This document shows, piece by piece, positions 23,118-34,149 of a DNA stretch of 64,000 nt (its first letter is position 1; each line of letters starts with the position of its first letter). The stretch spans positions 664,026 to 728,025 of the forward strand of contig JACGCN010000028.1 of NCBI GenBank assembly GCA_014905825.1. Direction: 5' to 3'. Under the pieces are notes generated by a model that was given only the letters and a program-made list of their open reading frames with translations, was not told where the DNA came from and did not search any database. A program made the position numbers and the translations under genes. Origin of the DNA: Lyophyllum atratum (Eukaryota > Basidiomycota > Agaricomycetes > Agaricales > Lyophyllaceae).

Positions 23118-24089
23118 GCCAACCAGATACAAATGACTCGTCGGCCCTATATGGAAGCGACATTCCTCGGGACCATTGAGACTTGGAAAAAACAAGATGG
23201 AAGCGGGATCTGCTAGGTAGCCATATGAAAAATGTACGTTATTGCGGGGAGAAATGTATTTGCCTGTATTATAGACATCCCTAGCAGGATCTCGTTGTGA
23301 ACTCGGTCTGCAGAGAGCATGATGAGGGGAGCACCAACTTCAACTTGAGGAGGAGCAGGACCGGTCATTGGGAATTGAATGGATCATGCTGGATAACCCA
23401 GTGCCACGTGTGGCTAACGCACACGACGACGGCAACTCCCCGGTCCGACCTCGTCCGACCGCATCCATTTTCTTTTTTCACTCTCCTTCCAGGCTGCTTT
23501 GAGCGCTCCATGACAAATGCCAATAATTTCTCAATTCACAAGTGAAAACTCTCCATCCTCGCTTCCATCCATTTCGCGCGATTTTCGTGGCCTAGCCGAC
23601 GCTCAGAGCCTGACCAGGTTAAATCTCAAGGCACTTGCACATGCATATCTGGGCCTATCTCCTGGCGACCTATTCGCAGAATAACGACATTAGCACGACG
23701 CAGGACCGCCAGTATAGCTTCGAAAACTCCGTCGAATGCATTGGCTGGCGAGTTTTTTTTCGAATTTGAAGAGAGATTTGAGGCTCATATAGACTTTTGA
23801 GTGGTGTATCGCAGCCCACCAAGAGTCGATTGCCAATGCTGACTGTCTCGACCAACAGGAGAAAAGATGTATCCCGAATTCCAAGTCATATTGACATACT
23901 AGCGATCAGTATAGCGATACATTCCGATATCTCTGCGTCGTAAAAGATCAACCTCTGCATAACCTCTGCATGAATCAAAAAATCAAGACCCTGATTGTCC
24001 TGGAAAGAAGCGAAACCAAGAAATGAATAGACGAGCAACCACAGGTTTTTTTGAAAACCACTCTTTCGATAGTATATCGAGTCTATGGC
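23118..24089. other. Intergenic region
   Basis: It separates the plus-strand gene at 22233 from the 3' end of laccase 2. No gene, repeat or strong regulatory element is visible. Confidence 0.45.
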
Positions 24090-26258
24090 CTAGTCTTTAA
24101 CTTCCAAGTGGTGGTCCGGATTAGAAACATTGTATATCGGGCAGAGCTGGTCCCAAGCAGCTAAAGTACGAGATACAGTTAGTGGGATGGGTATGGTAAA
24201 CGATGACGGAGACTTACGAGGTTTAGTTGGGTTCACCCAGGGGGGTGTTCCTGCAACATTCTCAGCAAAGACGATCGCAAGTCCTCTGTATTGTATTAGA
24301 AAATTCGCCCACATGAAATCGTTACAGCTTACAGATCAAGGTGCCAGTCGATGTGGCTGCGAAAGCGTGAGTGCCTGAAGAGAAGGTTATTCAACGGTAA
24401 CGCACCAATGGAGGAACCATGGACCGGCGTTATCAGTGACAAAGCGGATCGTCGTATTTGCGTCGGCCGAGCCGGTATTGACAGTGTCCCGGCGCACGGG
24501 GTTGTTGAAGTTGTATGTGGTACTGTCTGCACTTCGGATGACATAGAAGGTGTGCTGTAGTCTTAAATCAGTAAATCATGATCTGCCCTGGTTTAAGAGA
24601 AACACACTCCATGTAGATGGAAAGGATGCTACTCCCGGGTCGCCTATCGTCAGCATTTCGATCCATTCACTGACAATTATGTAAACTCACGGGGCGGCCT
24701 AAGTCGTCGCCAATACTCTGGAAATTCAGCTCGATGGTTTTGTTCGGGGGCAACTCGTAGATACTTCCTTTCGGAAGCAAGTCCTGTGCGCGGGTTCCGC
24801 TGAGAATTTGGAGGAGGACGGGAACAGTGGGTGATTTGAACACTTTGCCATTGACCTCGTAACGGAAGGGAATTGGTAGGAAGCGGTGCCGAATGGGTAT
24901 GATGACGTCGGCGCCGCCTACAAATGGTTTGCCCGGCGGCGTCGGATTGATAAGCGCGTGCAGGTTGATCTCCTTCAACGGACGGGTGGCATTCACGAAT
25001 GGTGTCGTAGGGTCAGAGATAGCTGCGCCGACGTATCGCAGAATAGCCGAGTTCCTACCGCCATCGAAGCCAGGGAAACCTCTAAAGTCGGGGTCGGCAC
25101 GAATCCAGTAGTTTCCCACAGGTTGATTCGCGGTCAAAATTGCCGAGTACCGTTGGCCAGCGAAGATCTCCATGGCGTCCACTGTATGTGGCGCCGTATA
25201 TTCACCATCAGCCTCGATGATGTTAAGAGGATGCCTGTCGATGGCGAATGTAAAGGATGGATCACAGGACAAGCCAATGACGCGGAGCCTGTATCGTTTT
25301 CCTTGGATGACGTTTACGACCGCCAAAGCAACAGGGGGTCCATTAACATATCGTCCTTTACCGTTTATTAATGTAGAGTCTGGCCTAGGTGGTAGTACAC
25401 CAGTATCCTCGGGTGCAGGCCTGTGGTACCTATGGTGTTGTTAGCTTTGCGACAGAACGGAATGGTGAGTGCTTTACCAGTCGGCTAAGGTGATGACTGT
25501 ACTTTCTGGAGGACAGTAAGTGATAGGCTACTGAAGAGACGTCAACCCCAACCTACCATCATCGACGTCGTATGCATTTTTATACGGGTCGTTGTTCCGA
25601 TCATACACTATAAACGGACCGCGAAGACCATCACAATATTGTGTCGCTAGCAACATTATTCGAAGGTGTTTTTCTCTGCGAGTTGAAGAAAATGCAACAT
25701 ACATAGATGGGAGTGATACCAAAATGTTCCCGCCTGGCCATTAACGGGAAAGTCGTAGAGGAACGAATTGCCGGGAACGATAGGGCACTGGGTAACGAAC
25801 GCGGCTCCGTCTGCCCAATTTGTCCTTGTCTGATGGATCCCGTGCCAATGCTGCATTATCTATGTCACAAGCAGGAGCATGGCTGTAAGTCTGAAACTCA
25901 CAATGCTAGTGCTGCGCAACATCGTGGGGTCCGTCAGACGATCGATAACGTTGAGCTTGAACCGGCCTCCCTGATAGAAAATGAGCGAATACGTGAGGCT
26001 GTGATCGCTTGAAAAAATCTACCTTAGTGCCTATGATGGTAGGACCGGGAAAGGTGCTCCCAGCAAGTACAGAGCTAGTGCTGATTCAGAGTGGTTCCAA
26101 AGACAGTAAGGAACGGGAACTGACGAGCGATTGAAGCCATCTGGGTTGATAAACTTGTTACTGACGACCAAATCGGCCTCGGGGCCAATCGTCGCTGCCT
26201 CGCCGAGGCAGACAGCAGAAAGGATGCACAGAATAAAGAGATTCACCACGTCGAGCAT
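24090..26258 (-). CDS. Laccase 2 (multicopper oxidase)
   Basis: This is a paralogue of laccase 1 with the same orientation and a very similar exon layout. The ATG at 26258 opens a signal peptide ([20 protein letters not shown]), with mature sequence from about [12 protein letters not shown]. Copper motifs are [20 protein letters not shown] near 25840-25850, FWYHSHL near 25705-25720, HPFHLHG joined to [10 protein letters not shown], and [18 protein letters not shown]. The axial residue is Leu (HLDLG-L), as in laccase 1. The last exon reads [20 protein letters not shown] and ends VKD, with TAG at 24090-24092. The first paralogue carries a longer C-terminus, so the tails have diverged. No frame break was seen. 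Substrate range cannot be read from sequence. Confidence 0.93.
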
Positions 26259-26310
26259 AGGATGCAGCAAATGGTGCAATATCTTGCCATTCAACCAATT
26301 GAAGAGTGTC

Positions 26311-26320
26311 GCCTTTAAAT
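26311..26320 (-). promoter_or_regulatory. TATA-like element of laccase 2
   Basis: The minus strand reads ATTTAAAGGC 53 bp upstream of the start codon, sharing TTAAAGGC with the laccase 1 promoter at almost the same distance. Confidence 0.45.
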
Positions 26321-26799
26321 AAAAGTTCAAGCTATCCGCCCCTCCTAGAACGTAATTTTGATGATGTTTCTGATGGTCTTTACGCCGCAATTAAAGGGAG
26401 CTTCGTTACCCCCGAGACAGGGTGATTGGACTTGGGAGAACTTGGCTGATCAAGATAGGAGTCAAAGGCGGTAGTTGCGAGGATTTGAAACCCGCTATGG
26501 GATAGAAGTCCGGTGGATACCAGCGAGACGAGCCCCGAAAGTCCTACCGGTCCGATGGTACAAACATTGCCGGGTTAGCTGGAAATTTTTAACTCTGGCG
26601 TTGCGGGATTAGATGACGAGAAGGCGAGGAAGAGGACCATCTTCGGGCTCGAAGCAGAGACAACGTCATCCGCAAAAGCCAGACGGAGAGGTAGCATAAG
26701 GATTGCAGTGCCCGGGACTTTTCCCGTGCCGTGAAAGGTGCGGAATACGTCGATATGATTACTATCCTTACATGCGGTCCCATCAATCAAGCGACTGCT

Positions 26800-27290
26800 T
26801 GATTGCGTATGACCAGGTGGAATTGGGATGAGGAGCACTTCAACCTGTATAGCTATAGGCTCCGAAACTCTAGGTTACGCAGGGCTTGGGTAGCACTGGT
26901 GCCACGTGTGATCAACAAGACTGTACCCACTGGAGCAGGACTGGCTTTTAGAGTGATTCGAAAGGCCTGGTCGAGAATTCAGACGTTCCTCACCTCCAGG
27001 GAACAAGACTCCAACAAGAATACAAATGCCACACGGTGAACAGACTTCGACAATCCGAGAAACACAGTCTTCTTGGCAGTGATATTGAATCTCATGCGCG
27101 AGGGCAACGACCGATAGCTCGAGCGCTTCAGGCCATTCTTGAAACCCTCCGTGGCGAGATGCGGTGATCTGTGGTCGCATGTGAATGATTAGCGGGCGAA
27201 TATTCTCTGTGTAGCCGAAGGAAGGACGGGCGGAAGATGATGTTCTGGGATGTTTGACCGTCTTATCTTGATACAAGGGGTGCATTGATT
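26800..27290. repeat. Degenerate duplicated segment, copy 2
   Basis: Similar to 13770-14290 in the same orientation, but here placed upstream of laccase 2, whereas copy 1 is downstream of laccase 1. A minus-strand open frame at 26875-27285 crosses it (for example VVALAHEIQYHCQEDCVSRI), yet it is not preserved in copy 1, so I treat it as non-coding or decayed. Nothing else is called between 26259 and 27388 apart from the laccase 2 promoter. Confidence 0.55.
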
Positions 27291-27388
27291 ATCAGTGATG
27301 ACTCAAGGGTCGTGGAAGACTTCCACAAGAGGGCATAAATATTGGGTAAACATAAACCGTCAAAAGTCACACTATGCGGAAAATCAGT

Positions 27389-28750
27389 TCAGAATCGCCA
27401 GCATGTACTAAATGACGCACGAGAAATATCAAACTGGCAGCTAAGGCACGCACAACGAACTTCGTCCACCAGTTCTTTTAACCACTCGATCTCCTGAGAT
27501 GACCCAGAAGGACACAGAGGCGCCTCTAAATACCGCAGCCGATTCGTTGTCAGCCCCGCTGAGATCGACTCAGCGTATCTGCCGCCTCTTGCGCGCGCAA
27601 TTGGGACAAGGTCTGTAACTTGCAGGTCAGCAGCGATGCGAAGCTGCATCAACGAGGGGCAGAGGGAGGTCCGTGTGAGGGCTCTGAATATGTTCGTTTC
27701 CTCTTCTGAGGATGGCAGTTCTGCTGCTTCGGAGATGGCGTCATCCCACAAGGTAAGGCGAACGAGACGAGGGAGGCGTTCAAGCCAGCGGATTAAGAAC
27801 GCGACGTCCTGAACCTGTAGGCAGTCCTCTAAAACGAGGGTGTGTAGATTGACTGGGAGGAATATGCCATGGCTCCATTGAGTGAAGATTGGACTCAATG
27901 GTTCGAGTTCGGGACGACGCAGACGAGTATACGGCCTCTCCAAGAACATTGATGAATGACGAAGGATGAATGTCTGGAGTGAAGGAGTGGATATTTCGCA
28001 CAGCAGGGTAGAAGGATATAAAACATGATCCAGCTCGAGCGTCACGAGCTTCGTGAGATGAACTGGACGTTGGAAGTTGGTGGGCAGATCGCGATCTACG
28101 ATATGACGAACACCCTCCAACTTGATGGCCAATACATGGGGCACGCTGGTGAGGTATGTGAGTGTGTCGGAAAGTGGTTGAGTGAAGATGCTGTCCTCAT
28201 GGAGGCAGAGTTCGAAGTATGTGATAGAAGCTGAGAGGAATGGTAAGATTGACTTTTCTGAGAGTCCAACCGCGGTAAGCGAGCGAAGGCGTGCGGGCCC
28301 GGGTGAGACGTTCGGTTCGACGTCGAAGAAGGTCTTGGAAATGGCGTTCCCTGTGCCATCCGCGGTGAGTCTGAGCGTTTCCAGTGTGCCGCGTAAGTCA
28401 GACCAACGACAACGTGTCAATAGCGACACTGATACTTCTGCGCGGATCCAGTTGCTAGAAAGCTCGACAAGCATGCGAAGTAACATCTCATGCTGTTTTC
28501 TGGTCCGAGTTTTAACGAAGACCGAAAGGGGGGATGACTTGGCTCTAGTAATTTGTGATTTTACCCGTTCAATGTTAATCTCCTTGTGAATAGTTACGAT
28601 GCCCCAGAGGCGAGGGGTCGTCGTGATGATGTCGTCCCAAGTCCTGCAGACGAGGCGCAATGGCGGAAGGAATTGGATATCCCAAGTCAGGACGCCAATC
28701 TCGAACACTGCCGCGAACACTTCGGCGGGTATTTGGCTGTGGTCGAACAT
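27389..28750 (-). CDS. F-box protein, single exon
   Basis: An uninterrupted 453-residue frame starts at the ATG at 28750. The F-box is IPAEVFAAVFEIGV, then PPLRLVCRTWDDIITTTPRL followed by W-G-I-V. Irregular leucine-rich segments follow (LRSLTAVGLSEKSILPFLSA, VTLELDHVLYPSTLL, LHTLVLEDCLQVQDVAFLIR). The C-terminus has three cysteines in CACLSCQFD. The likely role is as a substrate adaptor of an SCF ubiquitin ligase. It is divergent in sequence from the two plus-strand F-box genes in this window, so the group is not a recent tandem duplication. The single-exon structure contrasts with the intron-rich neighbours but is common in this family. Confidence 0.85.
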   Translation of the reverse strand: MFDHSQIPAEVFAAVFEIGVLTWDIQFLPPLRLVCRTWDDIITTTPRLWGIVTIHKEINIERVKSQITRAKSSPLSVFVKTRTRKQHEMLLRMLVELSSNWIRAEVSVSLLTRCRWSDLRGTLETLRLTADGTGNAISKTFFDVEPNVSPGPARLRSLTAVGLSEKSILPFLSASITYFELCLHEDSIFTQPLSDTLTYLTSVPHVLAIKLEGVRHIVDRDLPTNFQRPVHLTKLVTLELDHVLYPSTLLCEISTPSLQTFILRHSSMFLERPYTRLRRPELEPLSPIFTQWSHGIFLPVNLHTLVLEDCLQVQDVAFLIRWLERLPRLVRLTLWDDAISEAAELPSSEEETNIFRALTRTSLCPSLMQLRIAADLQVTDLVPIARARGGRYAESISAGLTTNRLRYLEAPLCPSGSSQEIEWLKELVDEVRCACLSCQFDISRASFSTCWRF

Positions 28751-29693
28751 TGCGGAGAAGTCGAGAGTGAAGGAGAATTTGAGGCCGTTTCGGCAGTTAC
28801 TGGTCCGTTATCAACCTTGCGATGCCTACAATTTAAAGACGTTATCGGTGCCGATAGCCGATACTGCGAGCCATGCTTACCTGTCGATTCATTCAGAACA
28901 CCTCCCTTTGAGGAGGCGCAAGTTGTGACTCTGAACCGCCTATTAGAGTAGAGTGCAGCGCAAGTAAACATGGGCATGATCTGCCAAGATGTCATGCCAG
29001 GTCATCTCAGTCATCGTGACTTGGAAACCAATCTGCGTGTGCCGGTTGCGAGGGACATCAACAAGGGTTTTCGCGATCGACCGGGATACTCCAGGCTTGC
29101 TCTACATAGCCTCTCGGCAGGGGTGGGGACGTACTCAATTGTGACCGGTTCCAACAAAAACACAAAGTCTACATGCTGACTGCATTCTTCATTTTATTGT
29201 GGTCCATGCCTGTATGTAGTTGTCGTCGTTCTCGAGGTGGTCAAGGGTGGTCACTGTTGTGGAACAAGTACAGTTGTCCGATTCCGATCAATTGTGTCGG
29301 CTTTGACCGCAAGCCGTAATGCTTGCCCTGCACGTTGACCTCTCTCTTCTCTAAATTTCTAGCCAACGGCACCTCCAGCAACATTGTTCAGAGGAACCTC
29401 TCCGCGACTAGGCTCTCTACACATATTACCCATATCATGAACTGACACCGACACCCTTCGAATAGCTCGATATTATGTCGCCAACATACGCGAAATCGTC
29501 TTTCCACGCTCGGTCGTTTCGCCTAGTTTGAAGGACAATGCAGAATTGTTGCTTTGACCTCAGCAGGACCTCATATCAGCTTTGATCATGCCAGGGACCG
29601 AAAAATATTGCATTTAAAGCATGGCGCAGGTCTCAGGATGGGCACCGTACCTATTTACCTCCCCGAGTAAGGAAGGCCCACCAGCGTATCACC
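28751..29693. other. Divergent intergenic region between two F-box genes
   Basis: It holds the promoters of the F-box genes at 27389-28750 (minus) and 29694-31344 (plus). No other gene is supported. Confidence 0.45.
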
Positions 29694-31344
29694 ATGACAG
29701 GATCCTGTGGTGCGCCCTTTTTATCCCGTCTCTTTTTCTGCTCACTTAATTCCATACGCAGATATATCAGACGAACTCGTGAATGCTTTCTGCCAGTTAA
29801 GCCTAGACGATCGCGTGCTGCAGGACACCACCGTCGACCAAATTTACTTTGAGGCCCCTGAATACCCTTCCAAGGACCCCCCTGAGATCTGTCCAACTCC
29901 ATTCCAGTTACCACGGATGACAAGTCCGCACGAGACCGCAGTCCCTGTCCACGGGGCGCTCAGACGCCTTCCCGACGACATCCTCTATCATTTATTTCTC
30001 TCCATGGACACCTCCCATCCCATGCGCTCGCTTAGAACGACCGTAAGGCTCTCGCATGTCTGCGCACAGTGGAGAGCCGTCATAGTCTGTGCGCCACTTC
30101 TGTGGACCTACATAGGTCTGCTCTGGACGCGGAAGCGAACCCGTCATTCCCAAGTCATCGAGTCATTTCTCCACCGCTCCCAACATCTCCCCTTAACCAT
30201 CCACCTTATCTTTACCTCCGACTCCGACCCCGAACCCTACATCGTAGAGTGGTCACAAGCCCTCTCACCTCATGCCCATCGGTTCCGCGAGCTGATCATG
30301 AATGTCTACTCTCCTTTCCCTATCCAAATCGCCGTAAAAACCATCACACCCCTGAAGATGCCCCGCTTAACCCACTTTGACTTGGCCATGTTCGATTACC
30401 AGGGTTGCACCATCTTCATGAAGCCAAGATCTGCTGAACAGCTAGTCAGTCTCGGAGGTCATCACTTCATACCCATAGCACGCACGTCCTACCTGGATTG
30501 GACCGTTCGAAACTTTCATATCACATCCCTTTCCCTGAAATATGTCGACTTGACCATGGCAGAACTGTTTCCCGTCCTCATTATGACTCAGTCGACACTC
30601 ACCCATTTGGAATATTATAACGTCATTACCGCCGATTACGTTATCGGCGACGTCCCTCGCATAACCCTCCCAAAACTCACTTCCCTCCACGTCGGTTATA
30701 GGTGCACCCTGACCGCGTGGAATCTAGTCGAATGCCTGGTCCTCCCAAACCTCCGTTCGGCCTTCGTCCATGATTTCGGTCGGTCACCCGAATCAAGGAC
30801 GCCTTCCCGCCTGCAAGATAAGTCGTGCTCGGCCGAAGATAAAGACGCTTGCAAACTTTTAGTCGCCCTGTGCCCCTTTACGAAGGTCGCCAGCCTTACA
30901 CTCCGCGGCGTCACATGCTTTTCAAGCACCTTCGAAGAGGTCATGTTGCCATTGCAGTATCTCTTTCAAGGCCTCGAGTCGTTGGTTCTCGTACAATGCG
31001 ATTCCCAATTCCTCCGTGTCCTCTTCGACGTAACCCTCGACTCCCGCCTTTCCGAATTGGAGAGTTTATCGAAACTCGTCATCACGAGCGATGATCACCA
31101 ATTGGTTCTGTTTTACCTGCGCTTACGCGCCGCACGAGGGCTCCCCCGGTTAAAGTTGTTCTCTGTCAACCCGAGGATGGCGCTGCTGCGCCATTTCTAT
31201 CGGGAATTTGCCGCCGACTTTCATGTCAGGGGACAAGTACATCATCAACCTCGCAAGGAGAGCAGCAGTTTGCATCCCTACCCTCGTGAATCCCGTCCAA
31301 CACGTTTGGCGGACACGGCCCCGACCTCTATATCCTCAGCATAA
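29694..31344 (+). CDS. F-box protein
   Basis: A short first exon with ATG at 29694 (MTGS) is followed by an intron ending CGCAG at 29761. The second exon, from 29762, opens with ISDELVNAFCQLSLDDRVLQ and continues in frame to the TAA at 31342-31344, about 530 residues. The donor is either GTGGTG or GTGCGC, giving MTGSY or MTGSCD before ISDEL. The F-box is LRRLPDDILYHLFLSMDTSH, then VRLSHVCAQWRAVIVCAPLL and W-T-Y-I-G. Downstream are irregular LRR segments (FHITSLSLKYVDLTMAELFP, TKVASLTLRGVTCFSSTF). The predicted role is as an SCF adaptor. The C-terminus is basic and Ser/Pro/Thr-rich. The frame shows no lesion. Confidence 0.85.
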
Positions 31345-31722
31345 CTATCCTACATTTTCTGCGTTCTGTACCGATGGACCATTCGATAATATCGCACCCA
31401 AACAGTCTACAATTTCAATTTTCACGTCCAAATCACTTCGTTTTCGAATACATGTTTTCTATAGTTCTCCTTGCTTACCAGATCTCTCGTCCTGCTTTCC
31501 ATTGCTCTCCCATTCAGTCCTCGTCGCTCATTCTTTATGTATATTCTAAAATATATTTAAAAGGAAAATTTTGTCACGTTGACGCGTTAGTTGCGATGTG
31601 TCGGTGTGACCGTCACGCCTTGCTTGACTCCCTTTTTCTCGCCTCTACCACGCGCCTTGCCCCGCGTGTGCGGTCCTGATCGCTTGTAACCTGGTTGTTG
31701 TACTACTCCTACGAATACCACT

Positions 31723-32316
31723 ATGTCACAAGAGGCAGAAGATGTCAAACCGAAGCTCAACCTGAGTATCAATTACGAGCAGACCCGTTCGTGATTTTCG
31801 CGATATAGGAAGGCATATGCTGACTGGGGTCTTTGGGGCGTCTTTTCTATGATAGAAATAACGGTGAAAGTGAAAGCCAATATGAAATTCGCGAAGATCT
31901 TCACCGCCGCTGAGGTGAGTTCACCTTAACCTTATTATAGTTTCGACCACTCACATCGATGATCACCTTGCCTGTGTAGACACGCTTTGAAAAAGAACCA
32001 GGCTAGTGCTCGCAAGTTCCTTCAAGTACAAACGCAATCTATCTAATCACCGCTTCGTCGACTTTCTGCATTCCAGGCACGTTCAAATTCACATACGAAG
32101 GAAACCGCGTACAAGCAGACGACACGCCTGCAGGGGTGAGCCTTGACGGCTATCTCGACGCGCTTATTACTGACCTTCGTTTTAGCTGGGCATGGAGGAT
32201 GGTGATCAGATAGATGCATTTTTACAACAGGTGAGCATTCCCAGACCTCCTTCCCTGAACTCTCCTAAATTCCACTTACCCAGGTTGGAGGATATTGGCC
32301 TAATCGGAATTCATGA
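31723..32316 (+). CDS. SMT3: SUMO (small ubiquitin-like modifier) precursor
   Basis: SUMO is conjugated to lysines of target proteins after a Ulp-type protease exposes its C-terminal Gly-Gly. Six exons (31723-31786, 31856-31914, 31980-32001, 32077-32135, 32186-32230, 32284-32316) give 93 residues. Landmarks are KPKLNLSINYEQ, ITVKVKANMKFAKIFTAAE, GTFKFTYEGNRVQADDTP and LGMEDGDQIDAFLQQ, then VGGYWPNRNS. The diglycine is followed by a seven-residue tail that must be removed. Exon 3 is only 22 bp and is followed by an intron starting GCTAGT, a GC-AG type, if the boundary is right; the frame and protein match leave no other choice. The long flexible N-terminus of many SUMOs is short here. It sits in a region with mostly fast-evolving genes. 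Confidence 0.93.
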
Positions 32317-32529
32317 TGCTATCCTATCTTCGCTCGCACATCATACACCCTGTATAATATCTACCTATTTATTCCCCTCTTGTTCCGGAGTTCTTTGGTG
32401 CGCGCAATTTATTCGCGTGTGTTTCATTTCATCAAGAGTGTTGCACTTCATCCTTGCCAAGACTAAACGTAACTCTAACAACACATGCTTTTTGAACAGC
32501 CTTAGCCCTCCCGCGACCTACATTGGACA

Positions 32530-33858
32530 TCAGATCTGGAAAATATAAATGTCCTCGATGAAGGTCCATGCCGGAGCCTGTCCTCCACGGAATGCAACCA
32601 CATCGTCTCCGACTGCATCCACATCAACACGATAGTACTTCCATGGGCTATACCCATCCCTGATAGTGCTCACTGCCTCCCCATTCCAGAGAACCTCCAC
32701 AACCGAATCCGCCTCCAACTCCGGCCCGCTGTACACACTCGCCAAGAAGAACATGATACTATACCGGACCCCTCTCGTCGGGTTGATGCGACCCGCCTGG
32801 CGCCATCGTTCCAGGGAGCGCATCCTGCCCAGTAGCAGAACCAAGCAGTCCGACGCTGTGCCCTGCGTGGGCGTATGGGGCATAATGGAAGATCGTCGCA
32901 TCCAGGTATCCACCCTCGGGGTTGGATCCTTGCCATGGCCCATAACCCTCGGTGAAGCAGAATTCAGAGCAATCAGCGTAGCCCTCGAACCCGACGTCGA
33001 AGTAGGCGTTCCGCCTGTGGTATCCGCGCGAATACGTGACTTTGAGGTCACCTTGCCCTGTGTTGACGGCGGTGTCGGAGCCAGTTGGGATGTAATACCG
33101 GTGGGAGGGTGAGTATGCTGCTCCGAAATAAATAGGAGGTATATGGCTAACGTTGGAGCACGTATAGGTTGTTGGGATGCCATTAACCACCGCCCTCCAG
33201 ATATTGATGAGCTGGCATGCTCCGCCTATCGGGTCTACACTCCGGCTGTTGCAGAGATCTGCACAGGCCTGGACATCGTACCTGTCCAGGAAAGCAAATC
33301 CCATGTACTGTTTCGTCCAGTGTCAAATGTCTTCTACAGACGAAGCGGCGGTAGCAGCGTACCCCAGGAGCATTATTTGCCGCATCAAGAGGGCCGAGTT
33401 CTATTTCGTACCCAGCGTGGACGGGTGGAACTGTCAGGCGTCTTGCAGCCCATCCACTGCTTTGCTGAATATACGTCAAGCCAGCGGGAGGCGCCTGTGA
33501 CTGTTGCCCGCCTCTGTTCGTTTTTTTCTTCCGGCCCGTGGATCTCAGCATATACGACACACTTCAGGTTCAACTTCTCGCTGAACACGAAGTCGAGCAG
33601 CTCCTTGTTGAAAGGCTCGTAGTACAGGTTCGCGAAGACTGTTCCACGTTTCGTGGGTCAGTACTACCTTGCTACACGCGTCAAAACACGAGAAATGGGC
33701 GTACCACGGGTTTGAACACTGTCACAGAAATCAAGACAAGCGTCGACGTTGCATGTCGCGTTAGACACGACCGTGTATGTGAGGTACGCGTCGCCTTCCA
33801 CTGCCCCATCGCGATCGGTAGGACCCCACCCCCGTCCCAGCAAAAACCTGATCATAAA
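32530..33858 (-). pseudogene. Secreted cysteine-module protein, frame-broken
   Basis: I recognise this as a type of ~400-residue secreted Agaricomycete protein of unknown function, made of repeated Cys modules. Visible modules are TCNVDACLDFCDSV, YDVQACADLCNSRSVDPIGG and YADCSEFCFTEGYGPW. Between them are YEIELGPLDAANNAPG and GDLKVTYSRGYHRRN, and the end is WKYYRVDVDAVGDDVVAFRG with APAWTFIEDIYIFQI and a stop at 32530-32532. Three frame breaks interrupt it: near 33825-33838 (G/C-rich run), at a T7 run at 33531-33537, and near 32798-32803. One GT-AG intron near 33350-33300 is normal (NAPG joined to YMGFAFLD). The signal peptide region upstream of 33858 is not recognisable. Decay and homopolymer sequencing errors are both possible. 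Confidence 0.6.
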
Positions 33859-34149
33859 CCGAGTGTGCGTGTTTCGCGACCCACTGGCATGTCGTCGCCG
33901 TCATGAGCTGCCACCATGCTGTGTCCGGGCCGTTTGGAAGCAGCTACGTGAGCAATGCCCCCAGACCCGGCTTCCGTGAGCGTACCGTCGACCGCTTCAT
34001 GGCTCGGAGTTGTGCAGACACGCCGCGACACTACTAGTACATATCCGAGAAGACTTTACAAGGCAGCCGAAGGTATGGATACACGATGACAAACGGTTTC
34101 GATGACAAACAATGTCGTACAAGAGGACAGGCGGTTGTGACAGTACTAC

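Noticed and set aside
26875..27285. 136-codon minus-strand frame as a real gene
   Set aside because: The homologous segment at 13770-14290 has stops and indels in the matching frame, so there is no sign of protein-level conservation.
32666..33112. 148-codon plus-strand open frame
   Set aside because: It is antisense to the secreted Cys-module gene, whose motifs are clearly on the minus strand.
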